Shown: in pieces, positions 1-10,445 of the stretch
How positions within the stretch are numbered: position 1 is the stretch's first letter
Layout of the letters: each line of letters starts with the position of its first letter
Assembly: GCA_036898135.1 (NCBI GenBank)
Contig: CM072519.1
Location: forward strand, 70,806,750-70,870,749
DNA: 64,000 nucleotides
Direction: 5' to 3'
Origin: Oncomelania hupensis
Lineage: Eukaryota; Mollusca; Gastropoda; Littorinimorpha; Pomatiopsidae
Made by a program: the position numbers and the translations under genes
The notes under the pieces: generated by a model
The model's database searches: none
What the model saw: the letters and a program-made list of their open reading frames with translations, nothing else
Told to the model about the DNA's origin: nothing

Positions 1-839
1 CTGAGAGCTCAAAACCATGTAGTAGGGCTCTCTTGAGGGCGGGATAGTCTCCCTCCTCGGAAGTCGGTGTCTTGGCTAGAATCTCATAGGCCTTTCCCTT
101 GAGGCCATGACTGAGCTTGCGATACCAGTGCTGGGAGTCAAGACCGTTTTCCCTCGCGACTCGCTCGAATCGGGCGAGGTAGACTTCAATTGTTTCGTCC
201 CGATCGACGAATGGGTCCAGGGGGAAGTTCATCCCCGGAATCGGCGGGGGGGGGGGGGGGGGGGGGGGGGTGCGGGTATTCCGGTGCTGGTGGCGAAACT
301 GGGGCGAGGAGCGAATAATCTTCGCTAGCGGGCGAAGCGATCCCTAACTCGCGGCGGTCGCGCTCAAGCTGGAGGAGTGCTTGGCGCCGTTCGAGCTCCC
401 TGTCTTTTCTCTTCTCTTCGAGCGCCGCGACCCTCTCGTCCTCCTCCTTCTTCCTTGCGGCGGCTCTCTCCTCCTCTGCTATTCTATCCTTCGCCTCCTC
501 TCTTCTCCGCTCGGCGGCCCTCTCCTCCTCTGCAAGCTTCCGGGCGGCGGCCCGCTCCTCCGCGGCGAGGCGCTCCTTCTCTTCCTCCTTTTTCCGGGCG
601 GCGGCCCGTTCCTCCGCGGCGATGCGCTCTTTCTCCTCCTCCTTCTTCAGTGCCGCGGCTCTTTCTTCCTCCTGCCTCTTCGCATCTCGCTCTTTGGCCC
701 TCTCCTCCCTCTTCAACTTTTCCTCTGCCACGTCAGCCTCCACGTTCGCCAAGACGTAGTCTTTAAGTTCGGTGCCGGCGAGCCCTAAGCTCTCGCCAAT
801 ACTCTTGTACTTAAGAGCAAGCTCTCCCCGGTCGGCCAT
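1..839 (-). pseudogene. Gag-like ORF of an LTR retrotransposon, frameshifted, cut by window edge
   Basis: The ATG at 839 opens a minus-strand frame. An N-terminal segment (about residues 1-35) is followed by a roughly 125-residue Glu/Arg/Ala-rich stretch that should form a long coiled coil, then a proline-rich linker. The linker is encoded by a run of 25 G on the plus strand (246-270), after which this frame loses sense. In the frame shifted by one base, a capsid-like gag domain continues from about 232 to 1, with text such as NFPLDPFVDRDETIEVYLAR and LSHGLKGKAYEILAK, typical of metazoan Ty3/Gypsy-like gag. The break is therefore at the homopolymer: either a real slippage mutation or an assembly error. 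Pol would lie left of the window. The leader and LTR to the right (840-2898) fit the same element. Gag forms the cytoplasmic virus-like particle of such elements; that role is family knowledge. Confidence 0.75.
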
Positions 840-1270
840 GGTAAGAGAGGTAACTTACCCTGCAAAAGGTCCTAACCGGGATGAGGGGCACACACAAGGG
901 GTACACTGACGGAAAACAGGGGGGTGGGCTGGATGAGCTACGATGAAAACTGCAAAGGGGCGAATACAACACAACCACAAAGACAAAATGCAATCAATCA
1001 AAAAATCACAAAAATGAATGCAAGAAAAAAGCCTGTTGAGAGATCACCACTCGGGAAAACCAGTGAGGGACCTATGGGCTATGCTAACTACTACTAAGCT
1101 TGGAGGGCTGGGGTGGAAATCTAGCTAAGTCCTAAGTCTAGTCAAGTTGGGATGGGAGCCTAAGTCTTTTGTCTTGTCGGGTTGGAGGGGGGAAACCTAA
1201 GTCTTCTAGTCTCGTCGGGTTGGAGGGGGGAAACCTAAGTCTTTGGTCTCGTCGGGGTCGCCAAAATTAA
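840..1270 (-). other. Untranslated leader and primer-binding site of the left LTR element
   Basis: This lies between the LTR end at 1271 and the gag ATG at 839. In element sense the LTR end is followed by a 6-7 base spacer and then TGGCGACCCCGACGAGAC (complement of about 1246-1263), a plausible tRNA primer-binding site because it starts with TGG, the complement of tRNA-terminal CCA. The leader has two to three tandem units of about 37-38 bp (1171-1246 and a weaker one before) that repeat the sequence just next to the primer-binding site. The tRNA species is not assigned. Confidence 0.5.
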
Positions 1271-2898
1271 TGTCACGAAGAAAGGGATTTGGGGGAAGGG
1301 GGTAAGCTCTTAATCTCTAGCGCTGTGTTATCTCCTTTGATAGATCAACGTGCGATGACATTCCAGAGACTAAGGCAAGGCCAAATTAATAAGTGATAAA
1401 CAGAGTAAAGACGAGATGGAAAGTAAATGTACTAGTTAAGAAATACACAGTCAAAGGCCAGTCAAGGAAATTGCGATTTCTGTAACTATCTACTTTTAAT
1501 AATTTGAAAAGGGAGAGTCCCGGTCAGATTGTTCTGGGGTGATTCATCGGCGTGGCGTCTCTAATACTGAGTAGTCTGGTGATATTGGGGAAAGTCAATC
1601 GTATGGGTACTAGAGCTATCGTAGACTGATCACATCATCGGGTGAGAGAGTATCTGTATGGGGGCCAGAGTTTCTGTGATATCTGGCGAGTGGGGGGTCT
1701 CTCAGGCTTAGGCACTTAGCTGGGGACTGCAGTGCGGCGGGTTGTCCAGGATCCTCTGGATGGCTTGCCAGTGGTGGTGCAAGATGCTGTTCAGTGGTCA
1801 CGCGAAGATGACTCACTGACCACGAGTGCAAGTGGTGTTGTCTTTGTTGTGGCACAGGCGTTGAACTTGGCTTACGTTGCTAGTCAGTTCAGAAATAGCG
1901 AAGTCCCAAATCACGCGTCTCATTGACCTCCCGGGTCGTCGGGGGCCTGCAGCGGGTCAGAGATTGGGAGATGATTCCAGTCCGGGGCGATGCGTCCGGC
2001 ACAGGAACCCGTCTGCAACGTGTACAGACGCTGTATCAGCTGGGGATAGGGATAATGCGAATTCTGGGCCTGTGGTTATAGTCACCCTTATCAGAATTCA
2101 AATTGGCTTGACCGGTCATGAGTGGAGCCGGTGCAAATACCAACAGTCAAACAATGCTACTAGATTTACTGGGGCAAAGTGGAGGTTATGGGCAGCCACT
2201 AGTAAAAAGATACATTCGGCGCATTGGATGGGTTTGGCAACAGGGCAAATCTTTATACATTTGGGAAGCATGGTGGAAGGCAATAATAAGGGTACAGGAC
2301 AAATGGGATGTAGGTCTGGGCTGTACTTGGGATCCTAATCTATAGGGAGGGGTTGGCATGGCATGGAATATCATACATGGGGTAACGGAGTATACAAGCA
2401 TAAATTCAAACATGACATGAGATATATACAAGGTAGAAAGTATGTGCAAGGGAGAAAATACAAGTCATAGCAATACATCAAGGCAAAATTATAAACATGA
2501 ACATACATACTGACAGGACGCATGAACATGATGGTGGACGATAGGTGACGGGGTTGCTATATGACAAGGAGTAAATTCCCTCTCTTACCTTGGTTTAAGA
2601 CGGGTGGAAGCACAAGGATACTGACGAAACTCAGGGGTCGCTCGGTGATGGCGGCGTGGATTCGCAGGTTGTGGCTTCGAGGTAGGGAAGTTAGCATCTG
2701 ACACTAAGTCTTGGTCAGTAGCAGACTTTAAGCAGGGCGCCCTCGGGGGCGGGGCTTAAGAGACTGTGCGAGCTTGCTAGGTAGAGATGGCTGGTCAAGA
2801 GGAATGACGGCAGGTCTGAGGCTATCGTCGCTGGCTGTGCGGGGTTGGTCGAATGGTTGCGGCCAGGCCTCAGGGATGCAATTGTCCGCCTCGTCACA
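1271..2898 (-). mobile_element. Long terminal repeat (5' LTR) of the left LTR retrotransposon
   Basis: On the plus strand the segment starts TGTCACGAAG (1271) and ends GCCTCGTCACA (2898). In element sense it therefore starts TGTGACGAGGC and ends CTTCGTGACA, the TG...CA ends expected of an LTR with a short terminal inverted repeat. It sits directly upstream of the primer-binding site and gag. Its length of 1,628 bp is long but within the range of metazoan Gypsy-like LTRs. No second copy is in the window to confirm the borders, because the other LTR would be left of position 1. The small ORFs inside look accidental. Confidence 0.6.
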
Positions 2899-3176
2899 AT
2901 CTGTGTGGACCTAAATACTGTTTTCTTGCCAAGTGTGATCTGTGTAGACCTAAATACTTTGTTCTGGTCGAGAAATGTGATCTTTGGAAATATTTTTGTC
3001 TTTTTAAAAGGTTTCTGTTTAATGTTAGATCTGTGATAGAAGTAAAGGAAAGATTTTGTCTAGCCGGTGTAATTATGTTTGCTCTAAGTTGATAACGAGG
3101 CAACGAATCGATCCATCGTTGTTACAAAGGGAGAGGGAGCAGGGGAGATGTGAGAGGGAGAGGTGAAGGAAAGAGA

Positions 3177-3177
<1 letters not shown>

Positions 3178-3225
<48 letters not shown>
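3178..3225. repeat. (GA)n microsatellite
   Basis: Nearly pure GA dinucleotide run in purine-rich DNA (about 3120-3330). The Ser/Leu- or Arg/Glu-rich reading frames over it are artefacts of the repeat. Confidence 0.9.
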
Positions 3226-3228
<3 letters not shown>

Positions 3229-3498
3229 CAAGCACAAAGAGGAGAAGAAATAGAAGAAGATAAAACAAGAAGAATAACAACAACATCAAGGAGGAGGAGA
3301 AGCAGAAGAGATGATAATGATGAGAAAGGTGGTCTGGCATCAACATTATTTTGACGTCCTAGTGCCCCTATCTATTTGAAATCATTAAACCGACTTCAGT
3401 TAGCAGACGCGTAGTTGTTGATGATAATAATATTAGTATAATGTTACTATGATACTGTACAGTAACATAATTAAGCCTCACCCCCCCCCCCCCCCCCA

Positions 3499-3726
3499 AA
3501 AAAAAAAAAAAAAAAAGTCTGTTTACGGTATCACGACCGACCTTAATTTTGTGGCCCAACCCTAATCTTCTTCTTCTTCTTTTTTTTTTTTTATAAATAG
3601 GATCATCTGCAAAAAAAAAAAAAAAAAAATTAATGCCCAAGGTGAAAAAGGTTTAGAAAAAAAAGTAAGGCTACCGACTGAGCCTTTTTTTTCCCTCTAT
3701 GTTACCGTAAACAGACTTTTTTTTTA
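3499..3726. repeat. Small inverted-repeat element (possible MITE), homopolymer-rich
   Basis: An A-run followed by GTCTGTTTACGGTA near 3517-3530 is matched in inverted orientation by TACCGTAAACAGAC plus a T-run near 3701-3726. The arms are about 23 bp including the homopolymers. The interior holds further A, T and CTT runs and a small hairpin near 3668-3690. It resembles a miniature inverted-repeat element, but no clear target duplication was seen. Confidence 0.35.
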
Positions 3727-4572
3727 GCCTAATCTTTTCCCCATGTCATGTGACGCTGGCACACTCTGCACACATTTAAAGGTACTTGCTTTCATTAATT
3801 GCTTTCCCACCGAAAAAATAGGATGTTGACACACGTTGGCAATATTATTATTTATTTTTTTAAATAAAAAATTTATTTATTTTTAGTTATTTTTATTTTT
3901 ATTATTTTTTTTTAAATTGAATTATTTCACTTTATTTTTATACTTCTTTGTTGTCTAAAATCACATGGTTGTGAACAGACGTGAAATTAAAATATTTAAT
4001 TGTTGTCAGTACTGACGTCATCCCTGTAAAATCTCAATTTCGTTGATCGTCTGTCGTTGGCTCGTACAGACGATGAAAGAAAGTGACACAATGTCAAGTG
4101 TCGCCAACAGAAAAGACGCCGTAGATTTAAAAAAAAAAAAATTCTTTAGCCAGTTTCGGCAGATGATCAGCGACGACTTAAAAAGTCAGCCATTTTCATA
4201 GATGGTTCATTAAAATAAAAAATAAAAATTTTAAAGAAAAAAGAAAAGAAAGAAAAAAACAACAAATTTTGTTTGTTGTTGTTAAAGATATGTGTTTTAT
4301 GAAATACTCACACCCTTCAAATATTGTCGCAGTGACAGTACACTTCGTGAAATTTCTGCCGTATTCCCGTGAAAATGTGTTGCAACGAAAAGCGGATTTC
4401 ACGATGTGCAGCAGAAATAATGTCGCTCCTGGGCATTATGTTTAATACAAAATATAGTCGCGCGACAGTTTTTCACAACATGTGTTCATAAACTCCTATG
4501 CAGGAGAATATCTCTGCAAGTATGAGGAATAAATAGACCTATATAATTTTCAATAAAATCGAATTGCTATGG
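3727..4572. other. AT-rich stretch without a recognised gene
   Basis: Long A/T-rich runs, especially 3845-3960. I see no ORF with protein-like composition, no RNA gene and no recognisable repeat. Confidence 0.5.
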
Positions 4573-4582
4573 TCGGCAACAG

Positions 4583-4778
4583 TTGTTTGTAGATTATAGT
4601 CACACGACACTTTCGCATATAGGTGACTACTGGACCGATTTATACTGACACCAGCGGGCCAGTTGTTGGTAAAGGGGAACATAATATGATCACACGTTGA
4701 CCAATCCGGGATTCGAACCAGCGACCTTTCGGTTACTAGCAAGACGCTCTTACAAAATGAGCTACCCGGCCCCTAAAT
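4583..4778 (-). mobile_element. tRNA-derived SINE with 10-bp target duplication
   Basis: On the minus strand a tRNA-like head begins near 4774 with GGGGCCGGGTAGCTC (A-box region), followed by an anticodon-like loop CTAGTAA and a B box GGTTCGAATCC near 4710. The body continues to about 4583. The element is bracketed by the direct repeat TCGGCAACAG at 4573-4582 and 4779-4788, a perfect 10-bp target-site duplication typical of LINE-mobilised SINEs. The loop would read AGU (Thr), but the stems pair poorly, so a working tRNA is unlikely. Confidence 0.75.
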
Positions 4779-4828
4779 TCGGCAACAGACCAAAAATGTG
4801 GCTTATATTTGAGTCTCTCCACCCTCAC

Positions 4829-5119
4829 CTTGGGGTGTCGGATAGCGCAGTGGTTGGAGCACTCGCTACTGTGTCGCAAGTTAAGTACCATCCAGTGCGG
4901 TTAGCACTTGGATGGGTGACCGCAAAACGTGAAGCGACAAGTAATGCCCCCCGTTGACTCCACTGTGACTGAGTACCTACTCTCTTAAGGGTGGGGAAGG
5001 TAAAGCAGCGAGGGAGAGAGATGGGCATCACCCTCATTACGCTGGCCCAAGATAAGTGTGATCTCCAACATCACTCTCCCCTACGGCCACAAGGCTATGG
5101 GACTACCTTTACCTTTTAC
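4829..5119 (+). mobile_element. Chimeric tRNA/5S-headed SINE, copy 1
   Basis: The head starts GGTGTCGGATAGCGCAGTGG (tRNA A-box-like) and runs into CACTTGGATGGGTGACCGC, which matches the internal-promoter part of 5S rRNA. A body with the block GGAAGGTAAAGCAGCGAGG follows, then a TTTACC-type tail. The exact direct repeat CCACCCTCAC flanks it (4819-4828 and 5120-5129). Two more copies of the same family are at 25593 and 52157. Pol III transcription and mobilisation by a LINE partner are inferred from SINE biology. Confidence 0.85.
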
Positions 5120-5159
5120 CCACCCTCACAAACTTCTATCAACCTTTTTGTCTGCCTAA

Positions 5160-5843
5160 TAGACAGGACTAGCTGTCCTATCGTTATAGACAGCACTCGC
5201 TGTCCTATCGTTATAGACAGCACTCGCTGTCCTATCATTATAGACATGTATATTTGCTGTGCTATCAGTATAGACAGCACTCGCTGTCCTATCGTTATAG
5301 ACAGCACTCGCTGTCCTATCATTATAGACAGCACTCGCTGTCCTATCATTATAGACAGCACTCGCTGTCCTATCATTATAGACAGCACTCGCTGTCCTAT
5401 CGTTATAGACAGCACTCGCTGTCCTATCATTATAGACAGCACTCGCTGTCCTATCGTTATAGACAGCACTCGCTGTCCTATCGTTATAGACAGCACTCGC
5501 TGTCCTATCGTTATAGACAGCACTCGCTGTCCTATCATTATAGACAGCACTCGCTGTCCTATCATTATAGACAGCACTCGCTGTCCTATCGTTATAGACA
5601 GCACTCGCTGTCCTATCGTTATAGACAGCACTCGCTGTCCTATCGTTATAGACAGCACTCGCTGTCCTATCATTATAGACAGCACTCGCTGTCCTATCAT
5701 TATAGACAGCACTCGCTGTCCTATCGTTATAGACAGCACTCGCTGTCCTATCGTTATAGACAGCACTCGCTGTCCTATCATTATAGACATGTATATTTGC
5801 TGTGCTATCAGTATAGACAGCACTCGCTGTCCTATCATTATAA
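5160..5843. repeat. 27-bp minisatellite, about 25 units
   Basis: The unit is roughly TAGACAGCACTCGCTGTCCT plus ATCRTTA. It carries the palindrome GACAGC-ACTC-GCTGTC, so each unit can form a 6-bp stem. A/G variants at one site repeat in blocks of five units (135 bp) in the middle, a higher-order repeat. A 30-bp variant with ATGTATATTTGC occurs twice, near 5245 and 5788, close to the two array ends. Because 27 is a multiple of three, long ORFs appear on both strands; they have no protein-like features. Confidence 0.95.
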
Positions 5844-6132
5844 TCATATGTTACAGACGTGCACCCAAACGTTGAAATCTTTTCCTACCTCCGCCTATCC
5901 AGTAACCTGTAATTTATGGTTTAAATCTAGTTTCCTCTTACCAACATACATAGGGGGCTAGGATTAAAGTTTTAATTATCCTTGTACGTCCCAAGAGAGA
6001 GGCGTTGTAAATTCTATAGCTCCTCTTGTATTGTGTAGATATCTGATTTCCTGCATCAATAGTTATTTGAAGCGGCTGTGCACAGGCCTATAATAGATAA
6101 ATCTGAAGGGAAGCCTGGATTTTGATAATTAG
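5844..6132. other. Unassigned spacer
   Basis: Short unique-looking stretch between two minisatellites. No ORF, RNA gene or repeat was recognised. Confidence 0.4.
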
Positions 6133-6136
6133 TTAA

Positions 6137-6296
6137 TGTACTGTACACGACGGTCAGCTACCAGAACAAAAGCAGTGATGCAGGGTGGTTGTACTGTACA
6201 CGACGGTCAGCTACCAGAACAAAAGCAGTGATGCAGGGTGGTTGTACTGTACACGATGGTCAGCTACCAGAACAAAAGCAGTGATGCAGGGTGGTT
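6137..6296. repeat. 53-bp tandem repeat, 3 units
   Basis: Three near-identical units containing TACTGTACACGACGGTCAGC and ending GCAGGGTGGTT, differing by about one base. Confidence 0.9.
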
Positions 6297-6336
6297 CAAA
6301 AGTACCTCCCTATTGAAGATTGCTGACAACGTTTGT

Positions 6337-8015
6337 ACTTAGTACTGCATGTGCTCTCTGCAGTCCTGTGGACCATATAAACAATGACTAAGTACTGCAT
6401 GTGCTCTCTGCAGTCCTGTGGACCCTATAAACAATGACTAAGTACTGCATGTGCTCTCTGCAGTCCTGTGGACCCTATAAACAATGACTAAGTACTGCAT
6501 GTGCTCTCTGCAGTCCGCTGGACCCTATAAACAATGACTAAGTACTGCATGTGCTCTCTGCAGTCCTGTGGACCCTATAAACAATGACTAAGTACTGCAT
6601 GTGCTCTCTGCAGTCCTGTGGACCCTATAAACAATGACTAAGTACTGCATGTGCTCTCTGCAGTCCTGTGGACCCTATAAAAAATGACTAAGTACTGCAT
6701 GTGCTCTCTGCAGTCCGCTGGACCCTATAAACAATGACTAAGTACTGCATGTGCTCTCTGCAGTCCTGTGGACCCTATAAACAATGACTAAGTACTGCAT
6801 GTGCTCTCTGCAGTCCGCTGGACCCTATAAACAATGACTAAGTACTGCATGTGCTCTCTGCAGTCCTGTGGACCCTATAAACAATGACTAAGTACTGCAT
6901 GTGCTCTCTGCAGTCCTGTGGACCCTATAAACAATGCATGTGCTCTCTGCAGTCCTGTGGACCCTATAAACAATGACTAAGTACTGCATGTGCTCTCTAC
7001 AGTCCGCTGGACCCTATAAATAATGACTAAGTACTGCATGTGCTTTCTGCAGTCCTGTGGACCCTATAAACATTGACTAAGTACTGCATGTGCTCTCTAC
7101 AGTCCTGTGGACCCTATAAACAATGACTAAGTACTGCATGTGCTCTCTGCAGTCCTGTGGACCATATAAACAATGACTAAGTACTGCATGTGCTCTCTGC
7201 AGTCCGCTGGACCCTATAAACAATGACTAAGTACTGCATGTGCTCTCTGCAGTCCTGTGGACCATATAAACAATGACTAAGTACTGCATGTGCTCTCTGC
7301 AGTCCTGTGGACCCTATAAACAATGCATGTGCTCTCTGCAGTCCTGTGGACCCTATAAACAATGACTAAGTACTGCATGTGCTCTCTACAGTCCGCTGGA
7401 CCCTATAAATAATGACTAAGTACTGCATGTGCTTTCTGCAGTCCTGTGGACCCTATAAACATTGACTAAGTACTGCATGTGCTCTCTACAGTCCTGTGGA
7501 CCCTATAAACAATGACTAAGTACTGCATGTGCTCTCTGCAGTCCTGTGGACCATATAAACAATGACTAAGTACTGCATGTGCTCTCTGCAGTCCGCTGGA
7601 CCCTATAAACAATGACTAAGTACTGCATGTGCTCTCTGCAGTCCTGTGGACCCTATAAACAATGACTAAGTACTGCGTGTGCTCTCTGCAGTCCTGTGGA
7701 CCCTATAAACAATGACTAAGTACTGCATATGCTCTCTGCAGTCCTGTGGACCCTATAAACAATGACTAAGTATTGCGTGTGCTCTCTGCAGTCCGCTAGA
7801 CCCTATAAACAATGACTAAGTACTGCATGTGCTCTCTGCAGTCCTGTGGACCCTATAAACAATGACTAAGTACTGCATGTGCTCTCTGCAGTCCTGTGGA
7901 CCCTATAAACAATGACTAAGTACTGCATGTGCTCTCTGCAGTCCGCTAGACCCTATAAACAATGACTAAGTACTGCATGTGCTCTCTGCAGTCCGCTGGA
8001 CCCTATAAACAATGA
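6337..8015. repeat. 50-bp minisatellite, about 34 units
   Basis: The unit contains AATGACTAAGTACTGCATGT, GCTCTCTGCAGTCC and TGTGGACCCTATAAAC. Two units lack 11 bp (near 6933 and 7322). They mark a block duplicated with a 389-bp spacing, exactly eight units minus 11 bp. The array sits inside a dispersed repeat: its left flank (CCTCCCTATTG) and right flank (GTGAGCGAGCTCAGCT) recur around a non-amplified locus at 36790-37010. A lone unit fragment, CCGCTGGACCCTATAAAC, is at about 13383. Confidence 0.95.
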
Positions 8016-8084
8016 CTCATTAACTCACCCAGGACTGCATGCGCATGTGTCGTGGTAGAATTTAACTGTTGATCTCTGTTTTAT

Positions 8085-8265
8085 CTCAGAGTGACGAGAG
8101 CTGGCCATAATGGCCCTTCTCCTGACACAGCGTGAGCGAGCTCAGCTCACATAAGCCGTAAGAAGACCGCTTGAAACCGCGAGCGAGCTCAGCTGACATA
8201 AGCCCTAAGAAGACAACCTCACACAGCGTGAGCCAGTTCAGCTGACATAAGCCGTAAGAAGACAC
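8085..8265. repeat. Diverged tandem repeat in the flank of the 50-bp array
   Basis: About three imperfect units share GTGAGCGAGCTCAGCT, CATAAGCC and TAAGAAGAC. They belong to the dispersed repeat whose other copy is near 36915-37000. Confidence 0.6.
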
Positions 8266-8726
8266 CTGACACATTCTCTTTCCAATCTTGGAGTCTCCGG
8301 TGTGTGGCACAACCGCACTTTCTGGCTGATCCTAAATTTATGGAAACCCACTTCATAGCTACCCTTGGGACCCTTCAGCCCTCAGGTATGACGATACGCA
8401 AATGAGGTTGTCCACTCCTGTTTCCAATCCACCCACCCCCAATTTTGCCTCTCCCTCACTACCCCCCCCCCTCTCCCATTTTATTTGCATTCCTTCTTCC
8501 TACACTCTTCCCGTGTGTGTATACGTACTTGCGTGTTACCTGTGTGTTTGTTTGTGTACCTGTGTGTTTGTTTTGTGTACCTGTGTGTTTGTTTGTGTAC
8601 CTGTGTGTTCTCTTTTATTTTATAATTTGATTTAATTTTTTTTTTTCTGGTAGTGAGGTGTACTCACCTGTTTCCCTTTCTAATTTCCATGCCTCAGTCC
8701 ATCATTCACCTGTAAACCTTTTATCT

Positions 8727-8934
8727 GTCAACATCTTAGCCCACTGTCAACATCTTAGCCCACTGTCAACATCTTAGCCCACTGTCAACATCTTAGTCCA
8801 CTGTCAACATCTTAGTCCACTGTCAACATCTTAGCCCACTGTCAACATCTTAGCCCACTGTCAACATCTTAGCCATTGTCAACATCTTAGCCCACTGTCA
8901 ACATCTTAGCCCACTGTCAACATCCTAGCCCAAT
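8727..8934. repeat. 20-bp minisatellite, about 10 units
   Basis: Tandem CACTGTCAACATCTTAGCCC with few substitutions. Confidence 0.9.
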
Positions 8935-8979
8935 GAAGACGTGTTCTCCCCAGGCCAGGTTTTATCCACTTACCACATC

Positions 8980-9395
8980 ACAGTAGAGTTTTGACTTGCG
9001 GATCTGAAGGTCCCGGGTTCGAGCCCAGGCCGGGGCATTGTGTTGTGTCCTTGGGAAAGACACTTTACTCCCGTTTTTCCTACTCCTTCGGATGAGAGTA
9101 TAAACCGAGGTCTAGTCTGTGTCGCATACATTCCATCATAACGGACTTTAAAGATCCTGACGCTCATATCCTAGACGGGTGAGTGCCGGTGACACTCCCC
9201 CATCCCTGGCTGCCCAGGATTATGTTCAGTTGTCTGGAGCGCTATTACGATGCGCCCGAAGGCTGCAAGTTGGCGCCTCGGGCGTCTTGAGTTAGATCCT
9301 GTATTGGCCAGCGCCTTGAGTCGCCAAGTACGTTGAGATATGTGCTATATAAAAATCCTCGATAATAATTAATAATAAATAATACTTAGTCTTGT
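8980..9395 (+). mobile_element. tRNA-headed SINE (CTTGGGAAAGACAC family), nearly full body
   Basis: The head is 5'-clipped but keeps the B box GGTTCGAGCCC at about 9016. The diagnostic body block CTTGGGAAAGACACTTTACT follows, then a 3' part with AGATCCTGTATTGGCCAGCG and the tail ATGTGCTATATAAAAATCC plus AAT-rich repeats. Other members are at 31004, 37865 (minus) and a tail fragment at 23837 (minus). This copy shows the unamplified form of the segment that became a minisatellite in the 37865 copy. Confidence 0.8.
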
Positions 9396-10445
9396 TTCGC
9401 TTTTTATTCTCCTGATCTGACCCCAACCCCCATCCCCATCCCCAAACCTCTCTCCCACACTACAACTGCCATTTCAGTCTCTCTCCCCTCCCTCCCTTCC
9501 ATTCAGTCCTCTCCATCCCCCGCCCTCCCCTCTCCCCTCACCCATTCTTACCACTCTTACCTACCCCCGGGCCATTGCCTAGTAGATTCTGCGTACCATT
9601 GTATCAAGATCTTCAGTGCACACAATAAATATCTCGCTGGTGTCATCGCTAGTGTTAAAAAAACCATTGTCGCTGCAGGCTTGCATGGCAATTGAGGCAT
9701 TTCAGCTGCACGGTCGCCGTATTTTGAACTAAGATGTAAAACACCAAGGTTTGTAGTGAGACTGGCACTGTGCTAACTTGCAACAAACTACCACTGCACA
9801 ATTCTGTGTTTGTTCAAAGTGTGAATACTGCTGTTGTTGTTGCGTTAAAGTCACACAGTATAAACGATGTTTGTTTTATTTAATTGAGTGACGACGACTT
9901 GCCTTGTGAAAACAGCGTTGTTGTGACATTAAACAATCATAATATTGGTGCACAGTGGGTTTTTTTTTATCAATGGTTGATTCATCCCCGATGGTGGAAT
10001 CTTGATGAGTGTAACTCAGATTCGTTTGTCCACGCAATCTGTTCACTCAGCAACAAGGGAGGAGTCGTCGTATGAAGTTTTCCAATTTTATTCAGCGTAC
10101 ATCAACAACTGCATACAAGGTCGCTTTCCGAAAATCACTTCAAAGATCATCATCACAAATCTCCATAAATCAATCACTCTTTTCACTGTGTTATTGCATG
10201 CTTTGCAAAAGAAAACGGTCGAATCTATCGTGCGCGTCTCAAACGTCACAGATATAATGAGCAATCGTTGCACAAACTCACCGCTGAACTTTGAACCCTG
10301 GCCCTCTCTTCCTTGTCGGGGTACACTAACCACTGTGCCTACCGTACTTCACGCTTTTGCAGCGGCGCTATATTTACAATCAACTTTGATGCTATTTATA
10401 GGCACATACACAATTTGTCGGTTTATATCAAAACCGTAATTTTGA
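9396..10445. other. Unassigned region
   Basis: Starts with a C-rich stretch (9418-9570), then unique-looking sequence. The frame at 10002-10439 has no motif I recognise and no neighbouring splice or gene structure. Nothing firm is seen. Confidence 0.4.

Noticed and set aside
377..788. Plus-strand Pro/Arg- and Leu-rich ORFs opposite gag
   Set aside because: Shadows of the repetitive Glu/Arg/Ala coiled-coil codons on the minus strand.
4687..4774. Functional tRNA-Thr gene
   Set aside because: A and B boxes are present but the stems pair poorly, and the unit is flanked by a 10-bp target duplication as a SINE.
5116..5847. Hydrophobic repeat protein encoded by the 27-bp array
   Set aside because: Artefact of a period that is a multiple of three in a minisatellite.
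10002..10439. 145-codon ORF as a host gene
   Set aside because: No recognisable domain, no supporting splice structure, and the composition is compatible with chance.
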